Position numbers and translations under genes: made by a program. A stretch of DNA of 64,000 bases, taken from NCBI GenBank assembly GCA_910574195.1, contig CAJTBF010000003.1, positions 1 to 64,000 of the forward strand. The letters run 5' to 3'. Shown in pieces: positions 1-8,186 of the stretch. The notes under the pieces are model-generated. The model saw only the letters and a program-made list of their open reading frames with translations, searched no databases and had not been told where the DNA came from. The first letter of the stretch is position 1, and each line of letters opens with the position of its first letter. This stretch comes from Lachnospiraceae bacterium (GTDB taxonomy: Bacteria > Bacillota > Clostridia > Lachnospirales > Lachnospiraceae).

Positions 1-108
1 TACCCGCTATGTCCAATGTTTATGTCCATTTTTCTCAAATTTCTTTTCCTGCACGATATTCAGTTGTCAATTTTCAGTTAGAATCACATTCATTGAAATT
101 CCGAAAAG

Positions 109-1227
109 TTATATAATCTGCCGGATCTCCCGGTATGTCCCGTCCTGGTATACACAAAGCCGGACTTTGCCGTCCGTATCCTTTTTTTTCATTGCGGCAT
201 AAAATCCGTCTTCCGTACAGTCCATACCGGCACAATCCCCAAATGTAAAATCCGGTTTCTGCTTCCGGATGTCTTCCGCACTATATACGGTATCCATTCT
301 CTGTTCCCTGAGACTGATCCTGCGGATACAATCCGATTCATAATCCACCACACAAGCTGCCCATTGATCGTCGTCCGAAAGGCTGCGGAAGTATGTCGCT
401 CCATCGGGCATTCCCTCGATCTGCAGAGGTGTTTCGTCTCCCACCTTCTTTGCGGAAATCCTTCCCTCCTGGTCCATCCATAAAAGCATCTCGTTTCTGC
501 TGAAGAAATACTGCATTTTCAGCCCGGAATACTTAAGCCAAATCTGATCAAGCCGTTCGACACTTCCTTTCTGATCCATAACACAGAGGCTGACTTCTGC
601 TTCTTCGTCCTTTACGCCCGTTGTCTCAAAATAGTACAGCTTTCCCTTCTCCATCCTTTGTACAAAAATATTCCGTTCTTTCTCCGTTTGCTCTGGAAAT
701 CCACCTTTCTCCGAATCTCCCGCATCTGATGGGCTCCGCATGGGCGAACTCTCCGTATCCGACAAGGTATCCCCATCCGGGCATCCCGTAACGCATGCCC
801 TTGACAGGGCGGGCGGACAGCTATCGCTGTCCGACAAGGTATATCCTGTCTCCTGCAGCTGTCCTTTTTCAAAATCACAGTAAAACACGCTGCGTTTCAC
901 CGTTCGAAGAGAAGTTGTTCCGATTTCTTCCACCAGCGCATAGACCTCTTTTGCCTCTCCAAAGAACAACTGCCGGATGACTCTGTATTTTGTATCTTCA
1001 TACCGGGGACAGCGGATGACCACCCCCTGCCCGCCTTCCGTGTCCGAGCGGATAATTCGAAAAGAATCATCCATCCCGCGGTCTACATAGTACAGAAATT
1101 CCTCCTGCGCGTGCAGCTGTTCTACATAATGCAGATCCAGTTTTCTTCCCCAAAGACTTGCAAGTCCGATTCCTGCCAATGCCAGGAACAATATGATCCC
1201 GACGCCAAGCATATTCTTTCGTTTCAT
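109..1227 (-). CDS. Membrane-anchored propeller-like protein at the distal end of the CIS operon
   Basis: I do not recognise this 372-residue protein by family name. A short basic N-terminus is followed by one hydrophobic span (about residues 5-24), so it is probably a signal anchor with the rest outside the cytoplasm. The outside part has repeated short blocks of the type 'YYVDRG...RIIRSDTEGG' and 'LYYFETTG...CVMDQKG', like the blades of DUF5050-type beta-propellers; this is an inference. The start is set at the ATG with a GGAGG box 6 nt upstream; an in-frame ATG 12 nt earlier lacks one. It is the last gene of the contractile injection operon, 24 nt after the PAAR-like gene. About 45 residues (from about 130) are encoded by a palindromic repeat inserted in frame. 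No cysteine lipobox is seen. Confidence 0.75.
   Translation of the reverse strand: MKRKNMLGVGIILFLALAGIGLASLWGRKLDLHYVEQLHAQEEFLYYVDRGMDDSFRIIRSDTEGGQGVVIRCPRYEDTKYRVIRQLFFGEAKEVYALVEEIGTTSLRTVKRSVFYCDFEKGQLQETGYTLSDSDSCPPALSRACVTGCPDGDTLSDTESSPMRSPSDAGDSEKGGFPEQTEKERNIFVQRMEKGKLYYFETTGVKDEEAEVSLCVMDQKGSVERLDQIWLKYSGLKMQYFFSRNEMLLWMDQEGRISAKKVGDETPLQIEGMPDGATYFRSLSDDDQWAACVVDYESDCIRRISLREQRMDTVYSAEDIRKQKPDFTFGDCAGMDCTEDGFYAAMKKKDTDGKVRLCVYQDGTYREIRQII
711..846. repeat. Palindromic repeat copy A, in frame inside a CDS
   Basis: Two adjoining units that read, on the minus strand, GGATATACCTTGTCGGA and GGGGATACCTTGTCGGA. They contain a perfect hairpin GGACAGC-TATC-GCTGTCC type (815-832) and a second one GCCCT-TGAC-AGGGC (797-810). 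It aligns with copies B (13818-13945) and C (25811-25960). The encoded peptide (CPDG.TLSD.E..PMR..SDAG) matches the peptide encoded by copy B, so the element is read in the same frame in two unrelated proteins. Confidence 0.75.
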
Positions 1228-1251
1228 AGATTCCTCCATCGAGATCTCTTT

Positions 1252-1635
1252 TCAGATCTGCACCGTCATACATCCGGAGTTTGTAAACTGTATCATCCCT
1301 CCATAGGCACAGTTCAGCCTGCATTGCTGATTCAACGCAGGTTTTCCGCCCACCAGCACCTGTGGAACACCCGGCGCCCAGGGGCCGGCCGGAACCGGCG
1401 TACAGGGCATGGGAGTCAATACACCAAGCGCCGCCGCTGTGGCTGAGGCGACGGCCGGATTGGCCATACTCGTGCACATGCCAAAGGGCAGAATATTGAC
1501 AAAAGGTACCTGATCCATAATCGTCGCCAGCGGCATGGCCGATGTCACTCCTGCCGTCGGAAGTACCGTCAGTGTGGAGGGTGCCGTCCCGAACGTACAG
1601 GTCATCATCGCGCCGCCTGTTACACAAAGTCCCAT
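1252..1635 (-). CDS. PAAR-like (DUF4280) spike-tip protein
   Basis: A 127-residue glycine/proline/methionine-rich protein starting MGLCVTGGAMMTCTFG, with the conserved cysteines and 'A...M.DQ.P..NI..FGMC.S.ANP' core of DUF4280 PAAR-like proteins. These cap the central spike of contractile systems and can carry effectors. The ATG used has AGGAGGG 6 nt upstream; a longer reading from 1662 lacks a comparable site. It overlaps the end of the preceding gene by 16 nt, so translation is probably coupled. It lies far from the other baseplate genes, after the DUF4255 gene, which is unlike the usual Afp/PVC order. No toxin domain is fused to it. Confidence 0.85.
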   Translation of the reverse strand: MGLCVTGGAMMTCTFGTAPSTLTVLPTAGVTSAMPLATIMDQVPFVNILPFGMCTSMANPAVASATAAALGVLTPMPCTPVPAGPWAPGVPQVLVGGKPALNQQCRLNCAYGGMIQFTNSGCMTVQI

Positions 1636-2666
1636 TCCAATCCCTCCTCTTTCCAATCCCATTGATTTTTCTGCAGTCCCAAAATTTCTCTTTCCCCGGT
1701 ATATTCCCGCGCATCTTCCGGATTTCCTCCTGCATTCGCCTGCGGATCTGAATCTCCTCCCACATTCGCCTGCGAATCCGTATTAATCCCCACATTCTCC
1801 TGTGGATCTGGATTTCCTCCCGCATTCTCCTGTGGACTTCCCTTTGTCCCTCCCGTTTCTCTCGGAAAATCCAGCGTATAATACAAAAGATATTTTTTCT
1901 CTTTCAGATGGGGCAGTAAAAGATAATATTCTCCGTTATCCCCCACCGGGCATTCCCAGGCCGGATAAATCCGCGCCTCCCGCTTTCGATAATCTGCTTT
2001 CAGTTCTGACGACAGGCAGTATGTCTCCGGGGCTGCCGCAAACGGCCGTACCTGGAAGTATTCGCCTCTGTTGGTTTCCTTCTCTTTGATATACCAGCTT
2101 CTTTTTCCGGTACTGTATGTTCCCCGCATAAACAGACTGATCTCTGTACTTCCCTTTTCATAGTCTGCAAGCAGTCTTCCCTCCTGTCCTTCCTCTTCCA
2201 GATGAACCCGCAGAATTCCGGTACGAATCGTTCCTCCGCCGGTTTCCACACGGAAACCTTTCACATGCCGTCCTCCGGCCTTTCCCGCGACAAAATTTTC
2301 CCACGACAAAATTTCCCCGCAGATGATCGTCGTTCCCGGCTTTACCAGATAGGCGGGCGACGGATACAAAAAAATCTCTTCCGCCTCTCTGCCCCCGTCC
2401 GCTCTCAGACAGATTCTTCTTGTCCGGTACAAAGGGGACGTAATCTCCACCGTAAATTCTTCCTGCTCCATATCCAGAAACAAAAAATATCCGCTGGATT
2501 TCGCCACTGGTTTTTTCCCCTGCCGTGTTTGGATCTGTACGCCCCTCTCCACTGGTTCCTCCGAAAAAGCGTCCAGAAGCAATATGATCTTTGATAACCG
2601 TATATTGATTTTCTGCAAAACCACTGTTGTATCCCTCCGCTGGTTTTTCCCGGCTGCCCTGTTCAC
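1620..2666 (-). CDS. CIS-associated beta-sandwich protein with 10-residue tandem repeats
   Basis: 348 residues, function not recognised. Residues about 15-90 ('INIRL...DAFSEEPV...GYFLFLDMEQEEFTVEITSP') resemble a carboxypeptidase-regulatory or PEGA-like beta-sandwich. The middle is mixed beta. Residues about 285-325 are four copies of a 10-residue repeat (PQENAGGNPD type) rich in Asn, Gly, Asp and Gln. The start is GTG, in a GTGA overlap with the stop of the DUF4255 gene and preceded by AAGGA. It may be an adaptor between cap and tip or a cargo protein; neither is shown by the sequence. It is the only gene between the DUF4255 cap and the PAAR-like protein. Confidence 0.7.
   Translation of the reverse strand: MNRAAGKNQRRDTTVVLQKINIRLSKIILLLDAFSEEPVERGVQIQTRQGKKPVAKSSGYFLFLDMEQEEFTVEITSPLYRTRRICLRADGGREAEEIFLYPSPAYLVKPGTTIICGEILSWENFVAGKAGGRHVKGFRVETGGGTIRTGILRVHLEEEGQEGRLLADYEKGSTEISLFMRGTYSTGKRSWYIKEKETNRGEYFQVRPFAAAPETYCLSSELKADYRKREARIYPAWECPVGDNGEYYLLLPHLKEKKYLLYYTLDFPRETGGTKGSPQENAGGNPDPQENVGINTDSQANVGGDSDPQANAGGNPEDAREYTGEREILGLQKNQWDWKEEGLEWDFV
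1733..1846. repeat. 30-bp tandem repeat, about 4 copies
   Basis: On the plus strand the CATTC..CTG(C/T)G(G/A)A motif recurs at 1733, 1763, 1793 and 1823, an exact 30-nt period. It encodes ten residues per unit and keeps frame inside the beta-sandwich protein gene. The units differ at several bases, so the array is not very recent. Confidence 0.9.
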
Positions 2667-3250
2667 CGCCGCTTCCTTTTCTGCTCTTCGATTCCATATT
2701 GAATCTCCCGTACCCTTTTCACATTCCGTGTTCTTGCGGACCGGATTTCCACCGGTTCCGCGGTATAGAACAGGGACGTCTTATACGGCACGTTTGGAAC
2801 CGTCCAGACCCGGATTTTCTCCTCCACCGGCAGTTCCTGCATCTGAAGCCGGATCGTCCTCCCGGAAGAATGCTCCGCCGGCATACAGGTTTTTTCATCC
2901 AGCGCTGCATGATCCTTCAATGTCTGAATGATTTTCCCCAGAATCTGGTGCTCCTGTACGGCCCGGTATTTCAGGTCGCTTTGCAGATACAGGGTGATGG
3001 CATAACGCAGAATCAGATACACCGACGGATATCTCTGGGAATTCCTTCCTTCATCAATCATTTCGTGCATCTGCAGACCGGAATCTTCCGCCAGATCGTA
3101 CAGCCACACGCCCACCGTAAAATCCCCGTGATCCTCCGGGGAACAAAGTCCGATCTGATCCGCACTGTTCAGCAGTTCCGGAACAAGCGCCTCTTTCAGC
3201 AATTCCAGAATTCCGTTTCCTACCTCCGCAATTTTACTGTAATCCGCCAT
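2663..3250 (-). CDS. DUF4255 (Pvc16/Afp16-like) tail terminator
   Basis: 195 residues. The N-terminus (MADYSKIAEVGNGILELLKE) and the core 'VGVWLYDLAEDSGLQ...RYPSVYLILRYAITLY...EHQILGKIIQTL' match the DUF4255 family. In antifeeding prophage and PVC particles the Afp16 homologue ends tube and sheath polymerisation. In a contractile locus its presence marks an eCIS rather than a tailed phage. An AAGGAAGGAG box precedes the ATG. The gene ends in a GTGA overlap with the next one. It sits near the 3' end of the operon, well away from the ATPase that usually neighbours it. Confidence 0.9.
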   Translation of the reverse strand: MADYSKIAEVGNGILELLKEALVPELLNSADQIGLCSPEDHGDFTVGVWLYDLAEDSGLQMHEMIDEGRNSQRYPSVYLILRYAITLYLQSDLKYRAVQEHQILGKIIQTLKDHAALDEKTCMPAEHSSGRTIRLQMQELPVEEKIRVWTVPNVPYKTSLFYTAEPVEIRSARTRNVKRVREIQYGIEEQKRKRR

Positions 3251-3280
3251 ATCCGCTCCTTCCTTCCAAAAAACATGGCC

Positions 3281-5467
3281 TTACGTTTCCGGGGATTCCT
3301 CCGTATCTTCTTCCTGCTTCTCTTTCGTCAGTATCTTCTGTACAGAGGCCTGGGCATTTTGCTTTGTCAGAGATACGCTGGCCGAAGGATTTTCACAGAG
3401 ATACCCGGCGGGCACCCGGATCGTCAAACGGTAATTTCCCAGCGCATGATTAGCGAACACCGCCCGGCCGGTTCCGTCTGTGATACTGCTCTGCCCGTCG
3501 CTTAAGTCCACCTCTACTTCCGGTACGGGATTCCCTTCGGTATCCGTCACGATACAGGAAATGATGCCATACTGCACATCAATCTCTTCCGAGGCGGTCA
3601 CACAGACCCCGTTTCGAAACTCTCCGGACTGCCGGATCTTCCCGGTGGACACATCATACAGTACGCCGGAACCGTAGAATCTGCCGGACACAAAATTACC
3701 TACATACAGCAGATTTCCGGCGGAATCCCATAAGGTTCCCTGCCCGTGATACAGGCCGCTCAGAAAAAATCCGTCGTAAATCTGCATTTTCGTCGCCGGA
3801 TCATAGCGTTTCCCCTGTCCGCTGTATTCCCCCTGATAGAATTCCCCCCGGTAGAGCAGATTTCCGGTTCCCACATCTGTCAAAATTCCGCTTCCCTGAT
3901 ACCGCCCGTTCACAAAGCCGCCGTCATAGAGAAGCCGCCCGGAATCCGGATCATACAGCCGGCCTTCGCCGTCATAATTGTCCGCTTTAAAAGCGCCGTC
4001 ATAAAGCAGTTTTTCGTCTCTGTTATATAATTTCCCGATACCCTCTTTTTTCCCGTCGGCAAAAGCGCCGTCATAACTTACCTTTTTCTCCTCATACAAT
4101 TTCCCTTTTCCCTGATACACATCTTCCTCAAAATCCCCCTCATAAATCAATTCCTTCTCCCGATACGCGCTTCCTTTCCCGCTCCTTTTTCCGTCGGCAA
4201 AACCGCCTGCATACAACAATTCTCCGTCCGCATATAATTCCCCTTTTCCATCGTACTCGCCCTTCGCAAAACCACCTTCGTAAAGCAGTTCGTCCTCTTC
4301 ATAAAGCGCGCCCTTTCCATCGTATTCACCTTCCGCGAAGCCGCCTTCATACATCAGTTCGCCCTCTTCATAAAGTTTGCCTTTCCCGTCGTATTCACCT
4401 TCCGCGAAACCGCCGCTGTAAAGCAGCTCTTTCTCCGCATATAACTCCCCTTTTCCGTCATATGCATCCGCCAGAAAATCTCCTTCATACACCAGTTCTC
4501 CGTCCGCGTCATAGGCCTTCCCGGTCCCTTCCCGCTCTCCATCCACAAAGTCTCCTTCATACACCAGTTCCCCGTCTTCATAGAGGGAACCTTCCCCTTC
4601 ATATTCTCCGTCCGCATTGACGGTCCCCTCATAAAGTAATTCCCCGTCTTCCGTCCGCAGTTCCACACTCTGAAGCAGAGGCGCGCCGTTTTCGAATTCT
4701 CCCTGGGCAATCACTTCCCCTTCCTCGTTATATAACGTTCCGTTCCCCTGCATCTCTCCTTTTTCGAACGTCCCCACATACTGTTCCTGTCCGTCCGCAA
4801 AATAGAGTGTCCCGTCCCCTTCGTACAGTCCGTTCTGAAAACCGCCTTTATAGAGCCTGCTCCCGTCCTCATTGTATAGCACACCTTCTCCGTCATACTG
4901 ATTCAGCAAAAAGGAACCTTTATATTGAAGCAGTCCGGTATCCGGATGATACAGCTCCCCCTCCCCGGAATAATCCTCCATCTCAAAATTCCCGTCATAA
5001 AGAAGACTCCCCGAATAATCATAAAGCTGTCCTTTCCCGTTGATTCTCCCCTCCTCCATCCTGCCCTCAAACAACAGGACGCCGTCCTCTTCTGCCAGCA
5101 ACCGGACTTTTCCGGAATACCCGATCATTTCCTGCGCGTTCACCACCATAGTTTTTGTAAAGAAGCGGGAAACCAGAATCGGATGCAGAATTTTCCCGTA
5201 AAGCACCGGCAGCAGAATCAGAAGCAAAAGCACCGCGTAGACCACTTTTTTCAATACATAATACGAGCCGAGAGAAAAATAACTCTCCAGAGAGCGTGTT
5301 TCTTTCTCCTTCTTCCCGCCCAGACCTTTCTGCACATCCCGCATAACCTGGGACGCAAAAGAATCCGGATTGCTTATTTTCTTCAGTTTGCGCCAAAACG
5401 CCTGAAAAGGCGTCAGAAAAATCCGTTTTAACTTTTTCGCGGTCCGTGCGATCAGTCCGTTCTGCAT
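3281..5467 (-). CDS. Membrane-anchored MORN-repeat protein
   Basis: 728 residues. A basic cytoplasmic N-terminus (about 1-70) is followed by one strong membrane span (about residues 73-95, VVYAVLLLLILLPVLYG). Then come about 21 tandem MORN repeats (residues about 127-645) of the form LLYEGGFAEGEYDGKGALY, period about 23 residues. A C-terminal carboxypeptidase-regulatory-like sandwich follows (about 655-705). MORN repeats form extended beta solenoids and often bind lipids, proteins or peptidoglycan-linked partners. Here the solenoid would be outside the membrane. The ATG has AAGGAG 10 nt upstream and lies 18 nt after the pseudokinase gene. MORN proteins are not standard eCIS parts; a role as anchor or cell-wall collar is an inference. 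Confidence 0.85.
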   Translation of the reverse strand: MQNGLIARTAKKLKRIFLTPFQAFWRKLKKISNPDSFASQVMRDVQKGLGGKKEKETRSLESYFSLGSYYVLKKVVYAVLLLLILLPVLYGKILHPILVSRFFTKTMVVNAQEMIGYSGKVRLLAEEDGVLLFEGRMEEGRINGKGQLYDYSGSLLYDGNFEMEDYSGEGELYHPDTGLLQYKGSFLLNQYDGEGVLYNEDGSRLYKGGFQNGLYEGDGTLYFADGQEQYVGTFEKGEMQGNGTLYNEEGEVIAQGEFENGAPLLQSVELRTEDGELLYEGTVNADGEYEGEGSLYEDGELVYEGDFVDGEREGTGKAYDADGELVYEGDFLADAYDGKGELYAEKELLYSGGFAEGEYDGKGKLYEEGELMYEGGFAEGEYDGKGALYEEDELLYEGGFAKGEYDGKGELYADGELLYAGGFADGKRSGKGSAYREKELIYEGDFEEDVYQGKGKLYEEKKVSYDGAFADGKKEGIGKLYNRDEKLLYDGAFKADNYDGEGRLYDPDSGRLLYDGGFVNGRYQGSGILTDVGTGNLLYRGEFYQGEYSGQGKRYDPATKMQIYDGFFLSGLYHGQGTLWDSAGNLLYVGNFVSGRFYGSGVLYDVSTGKIRQSGEFRNGVCVTASEEIDVQYGIISCIVTDTEGNPVPEVEVDLSDGQSSITDGTGRAVFANHALGNYRLTIRVPAGYLCENPSASVSLTKQNAQASVQKILTKEKQEEDTEESPET
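3520..5080. repeat. MORN-encoding degenerate 69-bp repeats
   Basis: A run of about 21 diverged units of about 69 nt encodes the MORN repeats. The most alike units lie at about 4190-4450, where the 'EGGFAEGEYDGKG' block recurs nearly unchanged three to four times. That local similarity suggests recent duplication or gene conversion inside the array. Confidence 0.8.
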
Positions 5468-5485
5468 CTTTTCTGCTCCTTCTTT

Positions 5486-6418
5486 CTATTTCACGGAAAC
5501 TCCCTGCGGCTGTTCCTGCCGGGATCCTTCCGCCTTTTCCATATTCTTCTCTTTCTCCTGTCCTTTGATCTCCAATGTCCCGATCTGTGCAAAAGTGATC
5601 CCGTCCTCCGACTGCACCGGGTTGGGCAGATGGAGCAGCAGATAGACCCCGGATATCAGAATCAGCAGGACTGCCAGTACGGATTTCCATACCGGAAGCC
5701 ATGCTTTGAACGCCTCCCACGCCCTCCACCAGATCCGTCCCGGCCGGATCTGCGAGGAATCTGCCTTTTGCAGCAGACGATCATACAGAGTATGGTATGC
5801 CTCATAGCAGCTCCAGATATCCTCATATCTTCCCTGCGCCAGGTTCCTTGCGTACTCTTCCAGTTCCCGTACACTTTTTTCTGTCAGTTCCTTTTGAAAC
5901 AGATCCTGTACCAGTTCACCGATCCGATGTACACAATGGCTTTCCTCCACCTGCCAGTAATACTCCACCTCGGTGAACGCATACTGAAAACCAACCTGCA
6001 GCGCTTCATCCACTATGATATTATCTTTGCGCAGAACTTCGTAGAGAAAGCAGTCCGGCATATTCAGCAGAAGAATCCTCCCGAAAAGATTTTTCAGCAA
6101 AAGCAGACGTTCTCTGAAATTGTATTCATGCCGCGTAAGCGCCTGCACCAGTGCTTCCCCGGACATGTACCGGAAAACAATATAATAGGTTCCGCCGATA
6201 TTAAAACTTTCCAACAGATCCTGAAACGCAAGGCTGGTATTTTTTTTCGTCGTGACCAGAATCAGATTTCTCGCCAGTTCTCTGTCATACACGCACACCA
6301 CCGTACAGGTCTTCCATTCCCCGCCGTCCGGATACCTTGCCACGCATACGTCCAGCGCCGGCGTAGACCTGATTTTTTGTATCACCTCATAACATCTGTC
6401 CAGATATTGGATGCGCAT
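5486..6418 (-). CDS. Membrane-anchored pseudokinase-like protein
   Basis: 310 residues. The first about 220 residues look like a degenerate protein kinase fold: a hinge-like 'YYIVFRYMSGEALVQAL', then 'LRKDNIIVDEALQVGF' where a kinase has its catalytic and DFG loops. The HRD Asp and the DFG motif are absent, so it should be inactive. One membrane span follows (about 242-264, LAVLLILISGVYLLLHL) and a 45-residue charged tail. This layout (cytosolic pseudokinase, single span, outer tail) recalls EssB/YukC of type VII secretion; the comparison is by architecture only. GAGGTGA precedes the ATG. It lies 4 nt after the upstream gene and 18 nt before the MORN gene, so the two membrane proteins are probably made together. 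Confidence 0.65.
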   Translation of the reverse strand: MRIQYLDRCYEVIQKIRSTPALDVCVARYPDGGEWKTCTVVCVYDRELARNLILVTTKKNTSLAFQDLLESFNIGGTYYIVFRYMSGEALVQALTRHEYNFRERLLLLKNLFGRILLLNMPDCFLYEVLRKDNIIVDEALQVGFQYAFTEVEYYWQVEESHCVHRIGELVQDLFQKELTEKSVRELEEYARNLAQGRYEDIWSCYEAYHTLYDRLLQKADSSQIRPGRIWWRAWEAFKAWLPVWKSVLAVLLILISGVYLLLHLPNPVQSEDGITFAQIGTLEIKGQEKEKNMEKAEGSRQEQPQGVSVK

Positions 6419-6422
6419 ACCG

Positions 6423-8186
6423 TCACCTCAGCCATTCTTCGTTCTTCTCCCGCACCACTACAAATGTGGAAGCCCCCACTTCCGGATACAACGTACTTAC
6501 CGCCTGAATCCGGAATACACCCGCCGTCTCCGGCGCCGTATATTTTCCGTTTTTATCGATCGTCCCGCCGCCCAGATCTTTTACGCTCCACTGGATTCGT
6601 TCATCCTGAAACCCTTCCGAAACGGTGGTGAAAACGATACTCTCTCCCACACGCAGATTGGGAACGTCCGGCTGAATGAACAGACGCTTCTTCTGTAATT
6701 CCGTCCTCTCTGCCGGATGCTTCTGTGCGCTCCAGCGCACCCGGACGGTTTCAACATCTTCATTCTTCTGTACCTTCATTCCGATCACAAAGGCGCCCTG
6801 GAAGGATTCCATTCTTGCCCCCAGGGAAGCCTGAAAACCGTCCCGGACATTTTGAAACACTGAGGCGTCCCCAAAAAAGATTTCCCGGTCCTCCGGAAAA
6901 CCATGCTCCACCTCATATCCCAGCACAATGGACACGGGGCCGAATCCGAGCCCGTGATAAATCCGGTCCGAGTAAAGGACTTCTCCTTTTTTTACCGCCG
7001 TCAGATCAAAAAGAACTTCCCCGCATGCCGTCTCTGGCTGCTGCGTGGAAATCACCGTTCTTCCTTTCCCAAAATCCGTCTCTTCCGCCTGTTTCCTTTT
7101 TAACTTTTTGACATCCTCCGCCAGTTTATACCACATGGCGGTGGCAATCTCCGTATGGAAAATATATTGTCCAAAAGGCAGCCGTTCCACCCGCTCAATC
7201 AGACAGACATCCTCTGTTTTCACTACATAAATCCGGGCCAGGTAGATGCTCTGACGGAAGGAAGGAGCCGCCGCATCCTCCATAGCGCGCCGATAATACG
7301 TCTCTAAAAGTGTCCGTCCCGCTTCCTGACGGCCAATCTGTGTCTGTATCCTCCCCTGTCTGGCCGTACCGTATTCCCTTTCCCCAATCCGGAGAACAAA
7401 ACTGCCGGGAGACAGGGAGACCTCCCCTTTCACATCGTCAATATATGCTGCTTTTAACGGAATCTCCAGTATGTATTTTTTTTCTTTTGCGTGTTCCTTT
7501 TCGTCAAAATGGATCTGCACTTTCGCCTCGTCCTGATGGGTAAGAAAAGAAAGTTCCAGTTCATACGCAAAAGAGAAAGTCTGCTGCTGTCGGGTATTTT
7601 CCACCTCAATCCGAAGGAAGGGCTCGCTTCCCATCTCCAGATACCGCGGAAGAACATGCCGGATTTTGATTCCGTTTTCCCCGTAGATCTCCACCCATTC
7701 TTCATAGAGACCGATGGGGGATCCAATCTCTTTCTCCGGTTCCGTCCGGGTCAGAAACAAACGGTATCCTTCCCTGTATTTATTGAATTCCCCGCCGCTG
7801 TTTTCCCCCGTGCCGGCCACATTATGCATCCGTTCAAAGGGTTCCTCCTGATAATCCAGACAAAGGTAATAGAATCCTTCCTCCCCGCCCGCGTCCTCCG
7901 CGGCATCATATCCGTCCAGATCGGCGATCCGTTTTACCACCGGTTCTTCCACCACAATTTCTCTGCCCGCAAAATCCAGCGCCAGACCGCGCTCCAGGGA
8001 GATACTCTCTTCATCCACCTCTACGACCTGCAGACCGCATACCACGCCGGAACCAAAAAGAAACCGATTGATCGTTCTGCGCTTGTCATTGAAATACTTC
8101 TGCTCTGTCTCAAAATCCTCCACGGATAAAAGCTTTCCGTAAAAATAGCGATTCCTCTCAAAAGGAAAACTTTTCAGATTTTTCAT
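6423..8186 (-). CDS. Conserved eCIS structural protein with C-terminal Ig-like domain
   Basis: 587 residues starting MKNLKSFPFERNRYFYGKLL. I recall this N-terminal block, with 'FNDKRRTINRFLFGSGVVCGLQV', as typical of a conserved uncharacterised protein in eCIS clusters of Gram-positive bacteria. The middle is mixed beta. Residues about 525-580 ('IQWSVKDLGGGTIDKNGKYTAP') look like a bacterial Ig-like domain. It follows the gpI-like gene, where tail fibres are often encoded, so a peripheral baseplate or fibre-base role is an inference. The ATG has GAGGAGG upstream and overlaps the gpI-like gene by 29 nt. Confidence 0.7.
   Translation of the reverse strand: MKNLKSFPFERNRYFYGKLLSVEDFETEQKYFNDKRRTINRFLFGSGVVCGLQVVEVDEESISLERGLALDFAGREIVVEEPVVKRIADLDGYDAAEDAGGEEGFYYLCLDYQEEPFERMHNVAGTGENSGGEFNKYREGYRLFLTRTEPEKEIGSPIGLYEEWVEIYGENGIKIRHVLPRYLEMGSEPFLRIEVENTRQQQTFSFAYELELSFLTHQDEAKVQIHFDEKEHAKEKKYILEIPLKAAYIDDVKGEVSLSPGSFVLRIGEREYGTARQGRIQTQIGRQEAGRTLLETYYRRAMEDAAAPSFRQSIYLARIYVVKTEDVCLIERVERLPFGQYIFHTEIATAMWYKLAEDVKKLKRKQAEETDFGKGRTVISTQQPETACGEVLFDLTAVKKGEVLYSDRIYHGLGFGPVSIVLGYEVEHGFPEDREIFFGDASVFQNVRDGFQASLGARMESFQGAFVIGMKVQKNEDVETVRVRWSAQKHPAERTELQKKRLFIQPDVPNLRVGESIVFTTVSEGFQDERIQWSVKDLGGGTIDKNGKYTAPETAGVFRIQAVSTLYPEVGASTFVVVREKNEEWLR

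Noticed and set aside
1733-1846. CRISPR array
   Set aside because: The 30-bp units are direct tandem coding repeats without spacers.
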